DNA of 64,000 nt from contig CAYPIY010000005.1 in the NCBI GenBank assembly GCA_964410965.1, positions 62,001 to 126,000 on the forward strand, given 5' to 3'. Made by a program: the position numbers and the translations under genes. The notes under the pieces were generated by a model. It was not told where the DNA came from. It did not search any database and saw nothing but the letters and a program-made list of their open reading frames with translations. Position 1 is the first letter of the stretch. Each line of letters starts with the position of its first letter. Origin of the DNA: JBBIRG01 sp964410965 (GTDB lineage Bacteria; CLD3; SB21; JBBIRG01). Below are positions 52,701-61,669 of the stretch, piece after piece.

Positions 52701-55700
52701 ATTATGTCGCCGCTCAGGATACGCTGAACAACGTATCGGTTTATCCTTCCGCCGGCGCATCGGGCCTGACGGCCAATCCTCCGGCCGCTGCGGTTCCTCC
52801 GACCAGCCCGAGTTCCTATCGTATCGTCCCGACCCTTTCCGGAACATTCACGGTCGGAACCACCACCGGAACTTTCCCGACCCTGAAGGCGGCGTTTGAT
52901 TCCATCAACAACGTCATGGTCACCGGACCGGTTGTTCTTGAAATCCTGGCCGAAGGCACCTCCGAATCTGCGACCGCTTCGCTGAACGGCGTAGTGTACG
53001 GAACCGGCGGACCTTTCACGATCACCGTCAAACCGGCCGCCAGCGCGACGCCGGTCATTGAAGGCACCATCACCGGAGCCATCGTGAAACTGAACGGCGC
53101 GGACAACGTGATCATCGACGGATCCAACACGGTCGGCGGAGTCACCCGCGATCTGACCATCCGGAATCTGTCGACCCTGGGATCAACGGCCGCGATCTGG
53201 CTGTCCAATCCCGCCTCGAATCCCGCGACTTATAATACCGTAAAAAATGTGAATATCGCCTGCGGCGCCGACCAGAGCACGGGTACGAACACCACATTCG
53301 GTATCATCGTTTCGGGTTCCAGCATCAGTTCCTCGAACAGCGGCGTCAATAACGATTACAACACTTTCGAGAACAACTACATTACGAAGGTCCGTTACGG
53401 GATCTGGGTCCGCGGTGACGCGACAGGACTGGCTGACCACACTGCGATTTCCAATAACCTGATCGGCCCGTCTGATTTCGGTTCCGATGAAATCGGCAAG
53501 GTCGGTATCGGCGTACAGTACGTTGACGCAACCACCATCTGGTATAACACCGTCCGTTACGTCGGCGGAACCTATGCGCTGACCTCCAGCGGTACAGACC
53601 GTGTCGGTATCGGTTTAGGGTCGGATTCATGGACCCCGAGCGCCATCACGGTCAATAACAGCATTGTGTCCGGTAACACGATCCATCATGTATGGGAACA
53701 GAGAACTTTCTCCGCCGTGGGTATTAATCTGGCTGCCACGAATACCAGTACCACGAATAACCTGATCGCGAATAACTTTGTGTACGCTATCCTCGCTAAC
53801 GGTACTACCGGTGACCAGACCGTGGGTATCGGTCTCGCTTACGGAAACGGAGACAAGGTCGTATTTAACACAGTATCTCTGACAGACACTCTGGAAAAGA
53901 ACCCGTCAGCGACCACATCGAATCAAAGCGCGGTGGGTATCCGTATTTCCGGTGCCAACTTGACCAACCCGGTCATTGCGAATAATATCGTGTATGGACA
54001 GGTCTATTCCCGCACCACGACTTTGAAGCATTACGCGATTGTCGCTCCCGCTGCTTACAGTTTCGGGACAGGATACGCGAACTACAATAACTATTTCGCC
54101 GACGCGGCCGTCGATACACAGATGGTGCTTGGCGGTATCGGAGCTGCTGTTCCGTATACCAACGTAACGACGATCGAAGACTGGAGAACGCAATTCACTC
54201 CGAACCAGGAACTGAATACCAGCGCCGCTTCCGTCGAATTTGTCGCCGCGGATGACCTGCATCTGGCCGGTGCGTCCCGCAACAGCGCTTACATGCGCGG
54301 CACCCCGATCGCCGAAGTCACAACCGACTTTGACGGCGATACACGCGATCTGACGAATCCGTACAAGGGCGCGGATGAAAGTTCGACCTTCGTTGAAAAT
54401 CCGATTGCGGACTTTGTCGCGGATCAGGATTTCGCCGACACCGTGATTGCTTATCTGCCTGATATTTTCGGCTTCACTGAACCGTTTACCGTTTCCACAG
54501 TAAATGGCGTCGTGAATGCAGTGATCTCCGGCGACACGCTTTATCTGATGAGCATTCCCGCGAGCGCAGGAACGGATGTGGTAACGGTCGTCGCTCATGT
54601 TCAGGGACTGACTGAAACCGATCTATTCACGATTGAAGACGCTTTTGACGTCACCGTCAATTCCACGTCCAACACTCCTCCGTCAGCTTTCAGCCTGCTC
54701 GAACCGGCGGATGAAACGTTGATCACGGTTGATGAAACCTCCACCGATGACGTCATTGCTCTGTGGACCGCTTCGATAGATCCGGAAGCCCAGCCCGTAA
54801 ACTATACCTTCTGGGCATCCCTGAATCCTGATTTCTCAGATTCGGTTGAAGTTTTTACAGGCACCGACACAACGACCCAACTCGCATATATATGGATTGA
54901 CGCGGTTCTCGATGCATGGGGCGTCGCCGACGGCGATACCGGTCACATCTACTGGAAAGTCGTTGCAACTGACGGTGTGAATGAAGTTTCCAGCACGGAA
55001 ACCTTCCTTCTCCACGCCTATCGCTGGGTTTTCGAACCGACGGTCGGCTGGGCTATGCAGACTTCCGGAACGGTTGAAGACCTCTATTCTGTCAAAGCCG
55101 TTTCGCAGACGGTTGCCTGGGCAGCCGGCGCGGCCGGTACCGTGTTACGCACCGTTAACGGCGGAACCACATGGGAAGACGCCAGCGGCGGATTATCGGC
55201 AGCCAATGACATTTATCATGTCTTCGCCAATGACGAAAACACAGCTTACGTTATCGCGGATCCCGCAGCGGGCGGTTATATCTACAAAACCACCGACGGC
55301 GGCGCGAACTGGTATCAGGTATTCTTCCAGTCCGGCGGATTCCTTAACGCGGTGTATGTTGACGGCATGAACGGTGTCGGCGTGGGCGATCCTGTCGGCG
55401 TGACATGGACGGTCATCAACACCACCGACGGCGGCGAATCCTGGTTCCGTATCGCTACCGAACCGACCGCAGTCAGCGGACATTACGGTTACAATAACGC
55501 TATGCAGATTCATGGCAATAATATCTGGTTCGGCACGAACGGAAGCCGCATCTATCATTCTACGGATGCGGGAGCGACATGGTCATTCACCGCAACCTCC
55601 TTTGTTTCCAGCTATGACCTTCAGTTCAACGATGCCACGAACGGCATTATTGCGGGTACTGGCATTCAGCGCACTCTGGACGGAGGCACTACCTTAACGG

Positions 55701-56263
55701 CAGTGACCGTTCCCGGCAGCGGTAACTTCGGCGCGATTGGCGGAGCGGGCTTAGTCGACTACTGGGCCGGCCGCAACACGACCATCTATCACACACGGAC
55801 CACCGGTGATACATGGACTTCCGAATTCACGGCTCCGGCGGGCATTTACGCCATGGATTTCACCACGTACGATGACGGCGGAATTACCTACACCTCCGGC
55901 TGGACAACCACATCCGGCGGTTCCATTGTCGCGTTCTTCGACACCACCTGCACGGTGGATGTAAAGGAACCGACGGCTATTCCGACCTCCTACGCCCTGT
56001 ATCAGAACTACCCGAACCCGTTCAACCCGACCACCACGATCAAGTATGATCTGAAAGAGAACGCCAAGGTTACTCTGAAGATCTACAACGCTCTCGGTCA
56101 GGAAGTCCGGACTCTGGTCAACACGAAACAGAACGCGGGCGCGTACGCATTGAACTGGGACGGCAGGAACAATGCCGGCATGCAGGTTTCTTCGGGTGTT
56201 TACATCTACAGAATCCAGGCAGGCAACTTCGTGAAGTCTCACAAGATGATGCTCCTGAAGTAA
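49769..56263 (+). CDS. Giant secreted beta-helix/BNR-repeat protein with T9SS tail
   Basis: 2164 residues from the ATG at 49769, which fits GGAG at 49755-49758 better than the in-frame TTG at 49763. Signal peptide about 1-33 (ending VNAQ). Then a jelly-roll 'choice-of-anchor' region (about 85-250), a CARDB-like domain (about 255-360), a first right-handed beta-helix module (about 360-905, starting GTYTIGGTTPDYATFTAAI and ending DIGADEG), a spacer domain, and a second beta-helix module (about 1020-1545, starting GTFTVGTTTGTFPTLKAAF, ending YKGADE), an Ig/fibronectin-like region (about 1620-1760), a beta-propeller of BNR/Ycf48-like repeats (about 1760-2065; LRTVNGGTTWED, YKTTDGGANWYQV, INTTDGGESWFRI, YHSTDAGATWSF) and a T9SS type A C-terminal domain (YPNPFNPTTT...KMMLLK). 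Likely a surface adhesin or glycan-binding protein; no enzyme active site is recognised. Confidence 0.9.
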   Translation: MTSSKRLTRSLLVAGMVAAFTVSIFSLQVNAQWKKGATKATFRIDENAGLVSAPTFQIKERPVKPTFYGKGIVNSEAIKMTQDFEGTFPPTGWTNSGSWIKGAASGYGIGSGAAEFPFYSVSSGSFTLTSVAFSASVTGDSIKFDHAWANYSTPSSDSIVIFASPNGTDFEEIGRYCDTDPVGTGLVTAAPSGSAFTPTAGQWGTKKLALPVGTTVIRFKAVSDYGNNFYADNIQIGEPPANDIAAFSFDDPANGGSVPPVSAFTPTASFKNWGSAAQTAVSVHYKIYNDVMTEVYTSTKSIATIASGATEQVTFDAVTGGLTSGAYTTKLISALAGDEDLTNDTLNGTLTVTPPMSGTYTIGGTTPDYATFTAAIADVVLRGVSGAVTFNVRSGNYGFDAGTEADTAIQIDPISGVSATNTVTFVEESGTVNILTNNNNPVVFNGCDYVTFDGINVVQTAGYHNLYIGFLIANASATDGAQYNTIKNFVVDLDDTTSGNQTQGVLLYHPITPASAAGVCSYNKFYNFNISGGSWGITLIGGSATYKSIGNEIGVDGPTVSMITANAGTGAGFNTGIYYGLQDQFKIFGTDIQVTQVGAVSLYGITANGTGYDNGTVDVYGNTLHGFIHRSTSSGNIRALHTVVTGTYNFYGNVLYDMTHFTTSTAYVAGISPEAFAVHNIYNNMVSGLYCPGGTSTGGNSNIQGIRANGNAGGTVNAYFNTVYLDAPNTSASRNSACLFVLSGPTTVDYRNNIFINKSASGSGTAARQSAIIKTSTTYTNMALTSNNNLLWAGDGPFTGKRSFFYDGTNTDTTLEAYKTRLSPRDGLAVQEDVDFVNVAALPYDLHIDAATATRIEGAAQPIGMVTTDFDSELRDVSSPDIGADEGAFTLLDIDGPGISYTALPNSPANGQQVLSVTLSDASPLLTTGTGLPVLYYKINDAGTYSPVTGVYVPGEAYIGNYTFTFTPTTVTGDTVFYYVAAQDTLNNVSVYPSAGASGLTANPPAAAVPPTSPSSYRIVPTLSGTFTVGTTTGTFPTLKAAFDSINNVMVTGPVVLEILAEGTSESATASLNGVVYGTGGPFTITVKPAASATPVIEGTITGAIVKLNGADNVIIDGSNTVGGVTRDLTIRNLSTLGSTAAIWLSNPASNPATYNTVKNVNIACGADQSTGTNTTFGIIVSGSSISSSNSGVNNDYNTFENNYITKVRYGIWVRGDATGLADHTAISNNLIGPSDFGSDEIGKVGIGVQYVDATTIWYNTVRYVGGTYALTSSGTDRVGIGLGSDSWTPSAITVNNSIVSGNTIHHVWEQRTFSAVGINLAATNTSTTNNLIANNFVYAILANGTTGDQTVGIGLAYGNGDKVVFNTVSLTDTLEKNPSATTSNQSAVGIRISGANLTNPVIANNIVYGQVYSRTTTLKHYAIVAPAAYSFGTGYANYNNYFADAAVDTQMVLGGIGAAVPYTNVTTIEDWRTQFTPNQELNTSAASVEFVAADDLHLAGASRNSAYMRGTPIAEVTTDFDGDTRDLTNPYKGADESSTFVENPIADFVADQDFADTVIAYLPDIFGFTEPFTVSTVNGVVNAVISGDTLYLMSIPASAGTDVVTVVAHVQGLTETDLFTIEDAFDVTVNSTSNTPPSAFSLLEPADETLITVDETSTDDVIALWTASIDPEAQPVNYTFWASLNPDFSDSVEVFTGTDTTTQLAYIWIDAVLDAWGVADGDTGHIYWKVVATDGVNEVSSTETFLLHAYRWVFEPTVGWAMQTSGTVEDLYSVKAVSQTVAWAAGAAGTVLRTVNGGTTWEDASGGLSAANDIYHVFANDENTAYVIADPAAGGYIYKTTDGGANWYQVFFQSGGFLNAVYVDGMNGVGVGDPVGVTWTVINTTDGGESWFRIATEPTAVSGHYGYNNAMQIHGNNIWFGTNGSRIYHSTDAGATWSFTATSFVSSYDLQFNDATNGIIAGTGIQRTLDGGTTLTAVTVPGSGNFGAIGGAGLVDYWAGRNTTIYHTRTTGDTWTSEFTAPAGIYAMDFTTYDDGGITYTSGWTTTSGGSIVAFFDTTCTVDVKEPTAIPTSYALYQNYPNPFNPTTTIKYDLKENAKVTLKIYNALGQEVRTLVNTKQNAGAYALNWDGRNNAGMQVSSGVYIYRIQAGNFVKSHKMMLLK

Positions 56264-56341
56264 AACCGCTAATTTTCCGAACCGCGAATTGCGCTAATAA
56301 AGCGAATTTAAGGTAAAGAAAAGACGCGAATCATATTTCAA

Positions 56342-56373
56342 AGGCTGATCCGAAAGGGTCAGCCTTTTTTTTT
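56342..56373 (+). terminator. Rho-independent terminator of giant gene
   Basis: 10-bp stem AGGCTGATCC / GGGTCAGCCT (one T-G pair) with GAAA loop and nine T. Confidence 0.88.
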
Positions 56374-56522
56374 CGGTCACAAAGCTTGACCGCGAATAAA
56401 GCGAATGAATGGTTAAAACGATATAAGGGTTGATTACCGCAATGTGAATTTCAGATGAATCCATTTTCCGCAGAATCATTTCGGTATGACTGATACCCTC
56501 GTCTGTTTTACAAACCGGTCCC

Positions 56523-56560
56523 GGAAAAAATAATCCCGGCCCGCCTGAGGCTGACCGGGA
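56523..56560 (-). terminator. Imperfect terminator of nrdJ
   Basis: On the minus strand, an imperfect hairpin with outer stem TCCCGG / CCGGGA (56534-56560), followed by a T-rich run from 56533 down to 56523; 51 bases after the nrdJ stop. Confidence 0.65.
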
Positions 56561-56610
56561 AATATATAATATGCAAGCGGCTTTTTGTTGCGCCGCTCAG
56601 CGAAGACGAA

Positions 56611-59600
56611 TTACGAACAGCCCATGCTGTTTCCGCAGTTGAGACACTTGTAACACGCCCCGTTGCGAACGGTCATGTGTCCGCAAACATCGCAAGCGGG
56701 AGCGTCGCCCATCATGGAACTGAGCTGCTGGTTCATGAGGTTTGCCGATGCAGGTTTTGCGGCCTCAGCTGCCGGTGAAGTCTCATCGGCTTCCTTCGGA
56801 ACATTCAGTTCTTCGGATACCGCCTTCTCCGAATCCATCGCGGGAGGGACATGCACGAAATCGGTGCGGCCGAGGTATTCCATACCGAGCACCCGGAAAA
56901 TGAAATCGAGTATCGAGGTGGCATTTTTGATGTTCGGGTGGTTGGTGAATCCGCTGGGTTCGAAGCGGGTAAAAGTGAATTTTTCGACGAACTTATCCAG
57001 CGGCACCCCGTACTGCAATCCCATGGACACAGCAACGGCAAAGCAGTTCAGGAGGCTCCGGTAAGCGGCGCCTTCCTTGAACATATCGATGAACACTTCG
57101 CCCAGGTCTCCGTTTTCGTACTCGCCGGTGCGGAAATAGATTTTATGACCTCCGACCAGGGCTTCCTGGGTGAACCCGGCCCGTTTCAAGGGCATCGGTT
57201 TCTTCTCGCCGCGTTTCAGGATGGAATTCACTTGTTCCACAGCCTGTTTGACGGCCAAGTCAAGTTGTTCCTTTGTAAACCGTTCATCGGAATCCTCACC
57301 GGTCTGCAGTTGTTTGCTGCTGAGCGGCTGGGAGAATTTCGACCCGTCGCGGTACAGCGCGATCGCCTTGAGTCCCATTTTCCAGGCTTCCAGGTAGATC
57401 TTCTCGATATCCTGAACGGTCGCTTCATTCGGAATGTTCACTGTTTTCGATATCGCGCCTGATAAAAACGGCTGGACCGCGCCCATCATTTTAATATGTC
57501 CCATCGGTTCGATGAATCTCTTCCCGATGCCGCATTTGTTCGCGCAGTCGAATACGGCGAGATGGTCCTCTTTTATAAGGTGGGTACCTTCGACGGTCTG
57601 CGCCCCGCCGATATAAATCACCGCCCGGGAAAGCTGTTCGCCCGTCAGTCCGCGCTCTTTCAGGGTCTTGATGTTGATATGCGGCGTCCATTCGTCGAGC
57701 GAACGGTTTTTCTGTACGTATTGTTCGGCTTCGGTGATTTGTTCGGGCGTGAATCCCATTTTTTTCAGTTGTTCCGGGTTGACGTACGGCGCGCCATGGA
57801 AGGTCCCGTGCCCCAGGATATACTTGATGATCCCGTCGATTTCCTCGGCAGAATAACCGATATTGACAAGCGCCTGCGTCAGGGACTGGTTCACGATCTT
57901 GAAATAACCTCCCCCGGCGAGTTTTTTCCATTTCACGAGTGAAAATTCAGGTTCGACGCCGGTGGTATCGCAGTCCATGAGAAGGCCGATGGTTCCGGTC
58001 GGCGCCAGTACGGTGGCCTGCGCGTTTCTATAGCCGAATCGTTCCCCAAGCCCGATGCAGGCGTCCCAGTCCTCGCGCGCGGCCTTGAGCATGTCATCCG
58101 GGCAGAATTCCGGGTGGATTTTATACGCGGCGTCGCGGTGCTTGTGCATGACGCGCATCATTGGTTCCTGGTTTTTGGCGTAACCGACGAACGTACCTTT
58201 AACGGACGCGACTTCCGCGGAACCGCGGTACGCCCAGGCATTCATGATCGCGGTAATGGCGCCGGCCCATGCCCGCCCCTCTTCGGAATCGTACGGAATG
58301 CCGTTGACCATCAGCAGCGTGCCGAGATTGGCGTAGCCGAGCCCCAGCGGGCGGTAATCATGGCTGTTCTGCGCGATCCGCTGCGTGGGATACGACGACA
58401 TGTCGACAATGATTTCCTGCGCCATGATGAAGACGCGGCAGGCCTGGCGGAATCCCTCGATATCAAAACGGCCCTTGTCATCGGCGAATTTCATCAGGTT
58501 GATGGACGCGAGGTTGCAGGCGCTGTCGTCAAGGAACATGTATTCGGAACACGGATTCGACGCGTGAATACGATCGGTAGTGGGACAAGTGTGCCAGTCG
58601 TTGATCGTATCGTCGAACTGTATGCCGGGATCGGCGCATGACCAGGCGGCGTAAGCGACCTGATCAAACAAATCGCGGGCTTTGTAGGTGTCCACGACCT
58701 CGCCGGTCGTCCGCGCGATCGTCTGCCATGATGAATTGTCCAGTACGGCGTTCATGAATTTATCGGAGACGCGGATGGAATTGTTCGAGTTTTGTCCGGC
58801 TACAGTATGGTACGCCTCACCGTTGAAATCCGACGGATAACCGGCGTCAATCAGCGCCTTGACTTTTTTCTCTTCCTTAACTTTCCAGTTGACGAAGTCC
58901 TCGATTTCGGGATGATCCATATCAAGGCAGACCATCTTAGCGGCACGACGGGTGGTACCCCCGGATTTGGTGGCGCCCGCTCCACGGTCAAGCACAGTCA
59001 GGAACGACATCAGACCCGACGAAGTTCCCCCGCCGGAAAGTTTTTCCTGTTTCGCGCGAAGCGACGAAAAATTACTCCCCGTACCTGAACCGAACTTGAA
59101 AAGGCGCGCTTCATTCTTGGCGAGCTCAAATATCGCCATAAGATCATCCTGTACGGACTGAATAAAGCAGGCCGAACATTGGGGCTTGGAATAAGAATCG
59201 GCGGTCATTTCAATGGCATTGGTTTTCTGGTTCCAGTAATAATTTCCGCCCGATCCGGCGATCTGATACTGATGGTGCAGGCCGCAATTGAACCACACCG
59301 GCGAATTGAACGCACCTTTCTGGTTGACCAGCAGATGCGTCAGTTCCATTTCAAACACTTCGGCGTCTTTCGGTGAATCAAAATAATTCATCCGTTCACC
59401 CTCGATGCGGATAGTATTGGCGACGCGGCGGACAAGCTGTTTTACGCTGTACTCGTATCCCTTGCCCGGCACGCCGGCCTTGCGGAAATACTTCGACGCG
59501 GCGATATCCGTCGCAAGCTGAGACCAGTTTTTCGGAACCTCGATGTCGTTCATCTCAAATACGGCCGTGCCGTCGGGCTCGGTAATGGAACTGCTGCGGA

Positions 59601-59769
59601 TCTCAAACTCGATCTCGTCGAACGGATGAACGTTTTCCCTGGTGAAATAACGTTTCATCCGCAGCCCCTTGGCGCCCGTATAATCCATCTGATTGATCAT
59701 CAGATCTGAATTTTTTCCAGGCGCGTTTTTTACTTCGTTAACCTTGGTTTCCGGATGCTGGACGGGCAT
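56611..59769 (-). CDS. nrdJ: B12-dependent (class II) ribonucleotide reductase
   Basis: 1052-residue enzyme that makes deoxyribonucleotides from ribonucleotides with adenosylcobalamin as radical source, working with or without oxygen. N-terminal ATP-cone-like and RNR_N regions, then the barrel with the CSACF cysteine near residue 200, GSGTGSNFSSLRAK, PCSEYMFLDDSACNLASINLM containing the Asn-Cys-Glu set of active-site residues, LAPTGTIG for the phosphate loop, and a C-terminal zinc ribbon (CDVCGHMT...CYKCLNCG). Length fits the long NrdJ class. The start ATG has AAGGAGAG at about -10. It is alone, without nrdR or B12 genes near, and no cobalamin riboswitch is seen upstream. Confidence 0.96.
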   Translation of the reverse strand: MPVQHPETKVNEVKNAPGKNSDLMINQMDYTGAKGLRMKRYFTRENVHPFDEIEFEIRSSSITEPDGTAVFEMNDIEVPKNWSQLATDIAASKYFRKAGVPGKGYEYSVKQLVRRVANTIRIEGERMNYFDSPKDAEVFEMELTHLLVNQKGAFNSPVWFNCGLHHQYQIAGSGGNYYWNQKTNAIEMTADSYSKPQCSACFIQSVQDDLMAIFELAKNEARLFKFGSGTGSNFSSLRAKQEKLSGGGTSSGLMSFLTVLDRGAGATKSGGTTRRAAKMVCLDMDHPEIEDFVNWKVKEEKKVKALIDAGYPSDFNGEAYHTVAGQNSNNSIRVSDKFMNAVLDNSSWQTIARTTGEVVDTYKARDLFDQVAYAAWSCADPGIQFDDTINDWHTCPTTDRIHASNPCSEYMFLDDSACNLASINLMKFADDKGRFDIEGFRQACRVFIMAQEIIVDMSSYPTQRIAQNSHDYRPLGLGYANLGTLLMVNGIPYDSEEGRAWAGAITAIMNAWAYRGSAEVASVKGTFVGYAKNQEPMMRVMHKHRDAAYKIHPEFCPDDMLKAAREDWDACIGLGERFGYRNAQATVLAPTGTIGLLMDCDTTGVEPEFSLVKWKKLAGGGYFKIVNQSLTQALVNIGYSAEEIDGIIKYILGHGTFHGAPYVNPEQLKKMGFTPEQITEAEQYVQKNRSLDEWTPHINIKTLKERGLTGEQLSRAVIYIGGAQTVEGTHLIKEDHLAVFDCANKCGIGKRFIEPMGHIKMMGAVQPFLSGAISKTVNIPNEATVQDIEKIYLEAWKMGLKAIALYRDGSKFSQPLSSKQLQTGEDSDERFTKEQLDLAVKQAVEQVNSILKRGEKKPMPLKRAGFTQEALVGGHKIYFRTGEYENGDLGEVFIDMFKEGAAYRSLLNCFAVAVSMGLQYGVPLDKFVEKFTFTRFEPSGFTNHPNIKNATSILDFIFRVLGMEYLGRTDFVHVPPAMDSEKAVSEELNVPKEADETSPAAEAAKPASANLMNQQLSSMMGDAPACDVCGHMTVRNGACYKCLNCGNSMGCS

Positions 59770-60373
59770 GATAACTCTCCTTCGGACTGAAGTGAAATAT
59801 CAAAAAAATAAATAATATTCTTCGTTGCTTTCGTTCAGATGTTCAAAAATAAGCAAAAGTGTATGATGTTATATGAAGAGCCCGATAAAGGCAAGATTTT
59901 TTTATATGATTGTTAATATAAACATTTTATCAACATTATAATATATTAATTTTCAATAACATATAAAACACTTATGATGAGTTATTAACATTTTTTTTAG
60001 TATCAGACGTCTTATTTATTATTGGCAGACAGTATTGTTTTTTATATATTAATGGTTTAAGTATTAAAAAACGGAATCGGTGTTTTTACAGAATTTAAAT
60101 AGGATAAAATTTTTTCTTTTGATTTAACGGCGCAGTAAAAAACAAAAAAAATAACCCGGCAAACAGCATGAAACAACCAGGGCGATAATCATTCATAACC
60201 CAACCTGTTTCATGATAACGAATAAATCGGCCCGCTGTGGCTGATGAAGCACAGACCACATGAACGGTTCCGCAGTCAGGCTTACATCCTCAGGCATATA
60301 TACCATCCGTCTTCCGGAGGACTCATTTCAGGCCACAAAAAAATTTGATGATAAAACAATTCATTCCGGAAAA
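59770..60373. other. Upstream region of nrdJ
   Basis: About 600 bases without a supported gene. It is strongly AT-rich between 59815 and 60120, where the nrdJ promoter must lie; an 8-base inverted repeat TGTTAATA / TATTAACA, about 60 bases apart, spans 59910-59992. No cobalamin riboswitch elements, NrdR boxes or RNA genes were recognised. Confidence 0.5.
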
Positions 60374-60580
60374 TTATTTCAGCTTTTTAATCAGTTCCTT
60401 CAGGGTTTCTTCCGACAGGCATAATGTTTCGACATGATATTCGGTCGGATAAAAATAAACGCATTTTTCCTTTTTCGATACGAGAATATCATAATTGACA
60501 ACGGTTTTCAGCTTTTCGGCATCAGCGGGCATGTTTTTGTACAGAATTTCACGGTCTGTTTTCATGGGTGAGTATCTCAT
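60374..60580 (-). CDS. Small unknown protein, coupled to STAS-like gene
   Basis: 68 residues, or 63 from an internal ATG at 60565. It overlaps the preceding minus-strand gene by ATGA, so the two are translated together. The C-terminal part is a helix ending LSEETLKELIKKLK; a central KKEKCVYFYPTEYHVETL segment is strand-like. No family recognised. The tight coupling to a STAS-like protein suggests a partner or regulator. Confidence 0.65.
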   Translation of the reverse strand: MRYSPMKTDREILYKNMPADAEKLKTVVNYDILVSKKEKCVYFYPTEYHVETLCLSEETLKELIKKLK

Positions 60581-60933
60581 TCCCTAACGAGATATTCGAG
60601 CGCTTTTTCTTTCGAGTCAAACGGAACCATGTTGTCGCGCGTCAGAAGGGTATAGGCCTGCAAAAGGATTTTCTTTGCGCCAGCAATGCCCAGGACCGCA
60701 CTCTTTTTCCGGTTCCGCTTGAACACCTCACTGAGTTCGCGCGCGCGCTCCATGAATTCCTTGGAACCGTAATTACCTTCAAAATTGGTCAGCGACAGAA
60801 CATTCCCTCCGGATTTGTCGAACACATCCGCCATAACCTCAAGCTGGGCCAGCATTTCGTCCTTGGTCTTGCAAGCCGAATAATCAACATACAGGATTTT
60901 TTTACCCTTGTATTCGATCCATTCATATCCCAT
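60577..60933 (-). CDS. STAS/SpoIIAA-like small protein
   Basis: 118 residues from the ATG at 60933 (MGYEWIEYKGKKIL), a better start than the ATG at 61002, which adds 23 residues without matching pattern. The pattern of beta strands and helices (ILYVDYSACKTKDEMLAQLEVM, NVLSLTNFEGNYGSKEFME, AVLGIAGAKKILLQAY, FDSKEKALEYLVRE) resembles the STAS/SpoIIAA-like fold with a C-terminal ALEYL helix, but the phospho-Ser motif is missing. It ends overlapping the small gene by four bases, and starts 111 bases downstream of umuD on the same strand. Confidence 0.7.
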   Translation of the reverse strand: MGYEWIEYKGKKILYVDYSACKTKDEMLAQLEVMADVFDKSGGNVLSLTNFEGNYGSKEFMERARELSEVFKRNRKKSAVLGIAGAKKILLQAYTLLTRDNMVPFDSKEKALEYLVRE

Positions 60934-61044
60934 GTCCGTTTTACCTCCCGGAATTATTGAAACCTGATACCGGAGTATACCGGTTTTACCGCAGAATAGC
61001 AACAGCGGATTATGAAGGGGAATGGAAAGGGGAATGAAATGTCA

Positions 61045-61515
61045 TTATTCAGGCTTGTGGATAATGTACGATACGATACCCCAGATACGGAAATCGTTGC
61101 GTTCGGAAACCTTTATAGACTGGTAATCCGCGTTTGCGGGAACAAGTATGATGTCGTTTTTAATTTTCCTGATCCTTTTCACAGTGAATTCGCTGTCGAT
61201 CACGCAGACGGCGATATCGTTGTTTTTAGGCTCCAGAGCCCGGTCCACAATCAGCATGTCGCCGTCATGTATGCCCGCTTCCTTCATGGAATGGCCGGAT
61301 ACCCTGACGAAAAACGTCGCCGCGGGATGCCGGATAAGATGTTCGTTCAGGTCAAGTTTCAGTTCCACGTAATCCTCCGCAGGCGACGGAAATCCAGCGG
61401 ATACCTTTGAATCAAACAGGGGAAGTTTCAGCTCCGTCGCCGAATCAAGGGAATAGAATTCAAGTTCGGGTTTTTTATAAACGCGTTTTAGCCTGGTCTG
61501 GGACATGATGATCAT
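61045..61515 (-). CDS. umuD: UmuD-like S24 peptidase, orphan
   Basis: 156-residue protein of the LexA/UmuD S24 family, very like E. coli UmuD over the core: FPSPAEDYVELKLDLNEHL. RecA-stimulated self-cleavage should occur between A40 and G41 (VSAGFPSP), with catalytic S76 (SGHSM) and K113 (TVKR). No DNA-binding domain is present, so it is UmuD and not LexA. ATG at 61506 is an alternative start. UmuD acts with UmuC (DNA polymerase V) in damage tolerance, but no umuC lies next to it in this window; a STAS-like gene follows instead. No convincing SOS box was found upstream. Confidence 0.93.
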   Translation of the reverse strand: MIIMSQTRLKRVYKKPELEFYSLDSATELKLPLFDSKVSAGFPSPAEDYVELKLDLNEHLIRHPAATFFVRVSGHSMKEAGIHDGDMLIVDRALEPKNNDIAVCVIDSEFTVKRIRKIKNDIILVPANADYQSIKVSERNDFRIWGIVSYIIHKPE

Positions 61516-61669
61516 TCCGTTTGAGTTACATGAATAATCTACGTAATCAGTCCTGTAAGAATCAAGAACATTTTATGCTTCAATCCCGGAAAAATGATTT
61601 CCGGTTCATTTGAATTGTTTATTAAACTTTTTCTTTTTATAATGAAGGTCATTATACGGAGATGACGCT

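Larger units (their letters stand above)
56264..56610. other. Convergent intergenic region with terminators
   Basis: 347 bases between the giant secreted gene and nrdJ. It holds one terminator for each strand. A short motif related to ACCGCGAAT...AAAGCGAAT appears at 56281-56307 and again at 56390-56406 (CCGCGAATAAAGCGAAT), a repeat type found in intergenic regions. No gene is supported. Confidence 0.6.

Noticed and set aside
59770..60373. Possible cobalamin riboswitch upstream of the B12-dependent reductase
   Set aside because: No B12-box-like GCCACTG element or GC-rich stem set is present; the region is AT-rich and largely unstructured.
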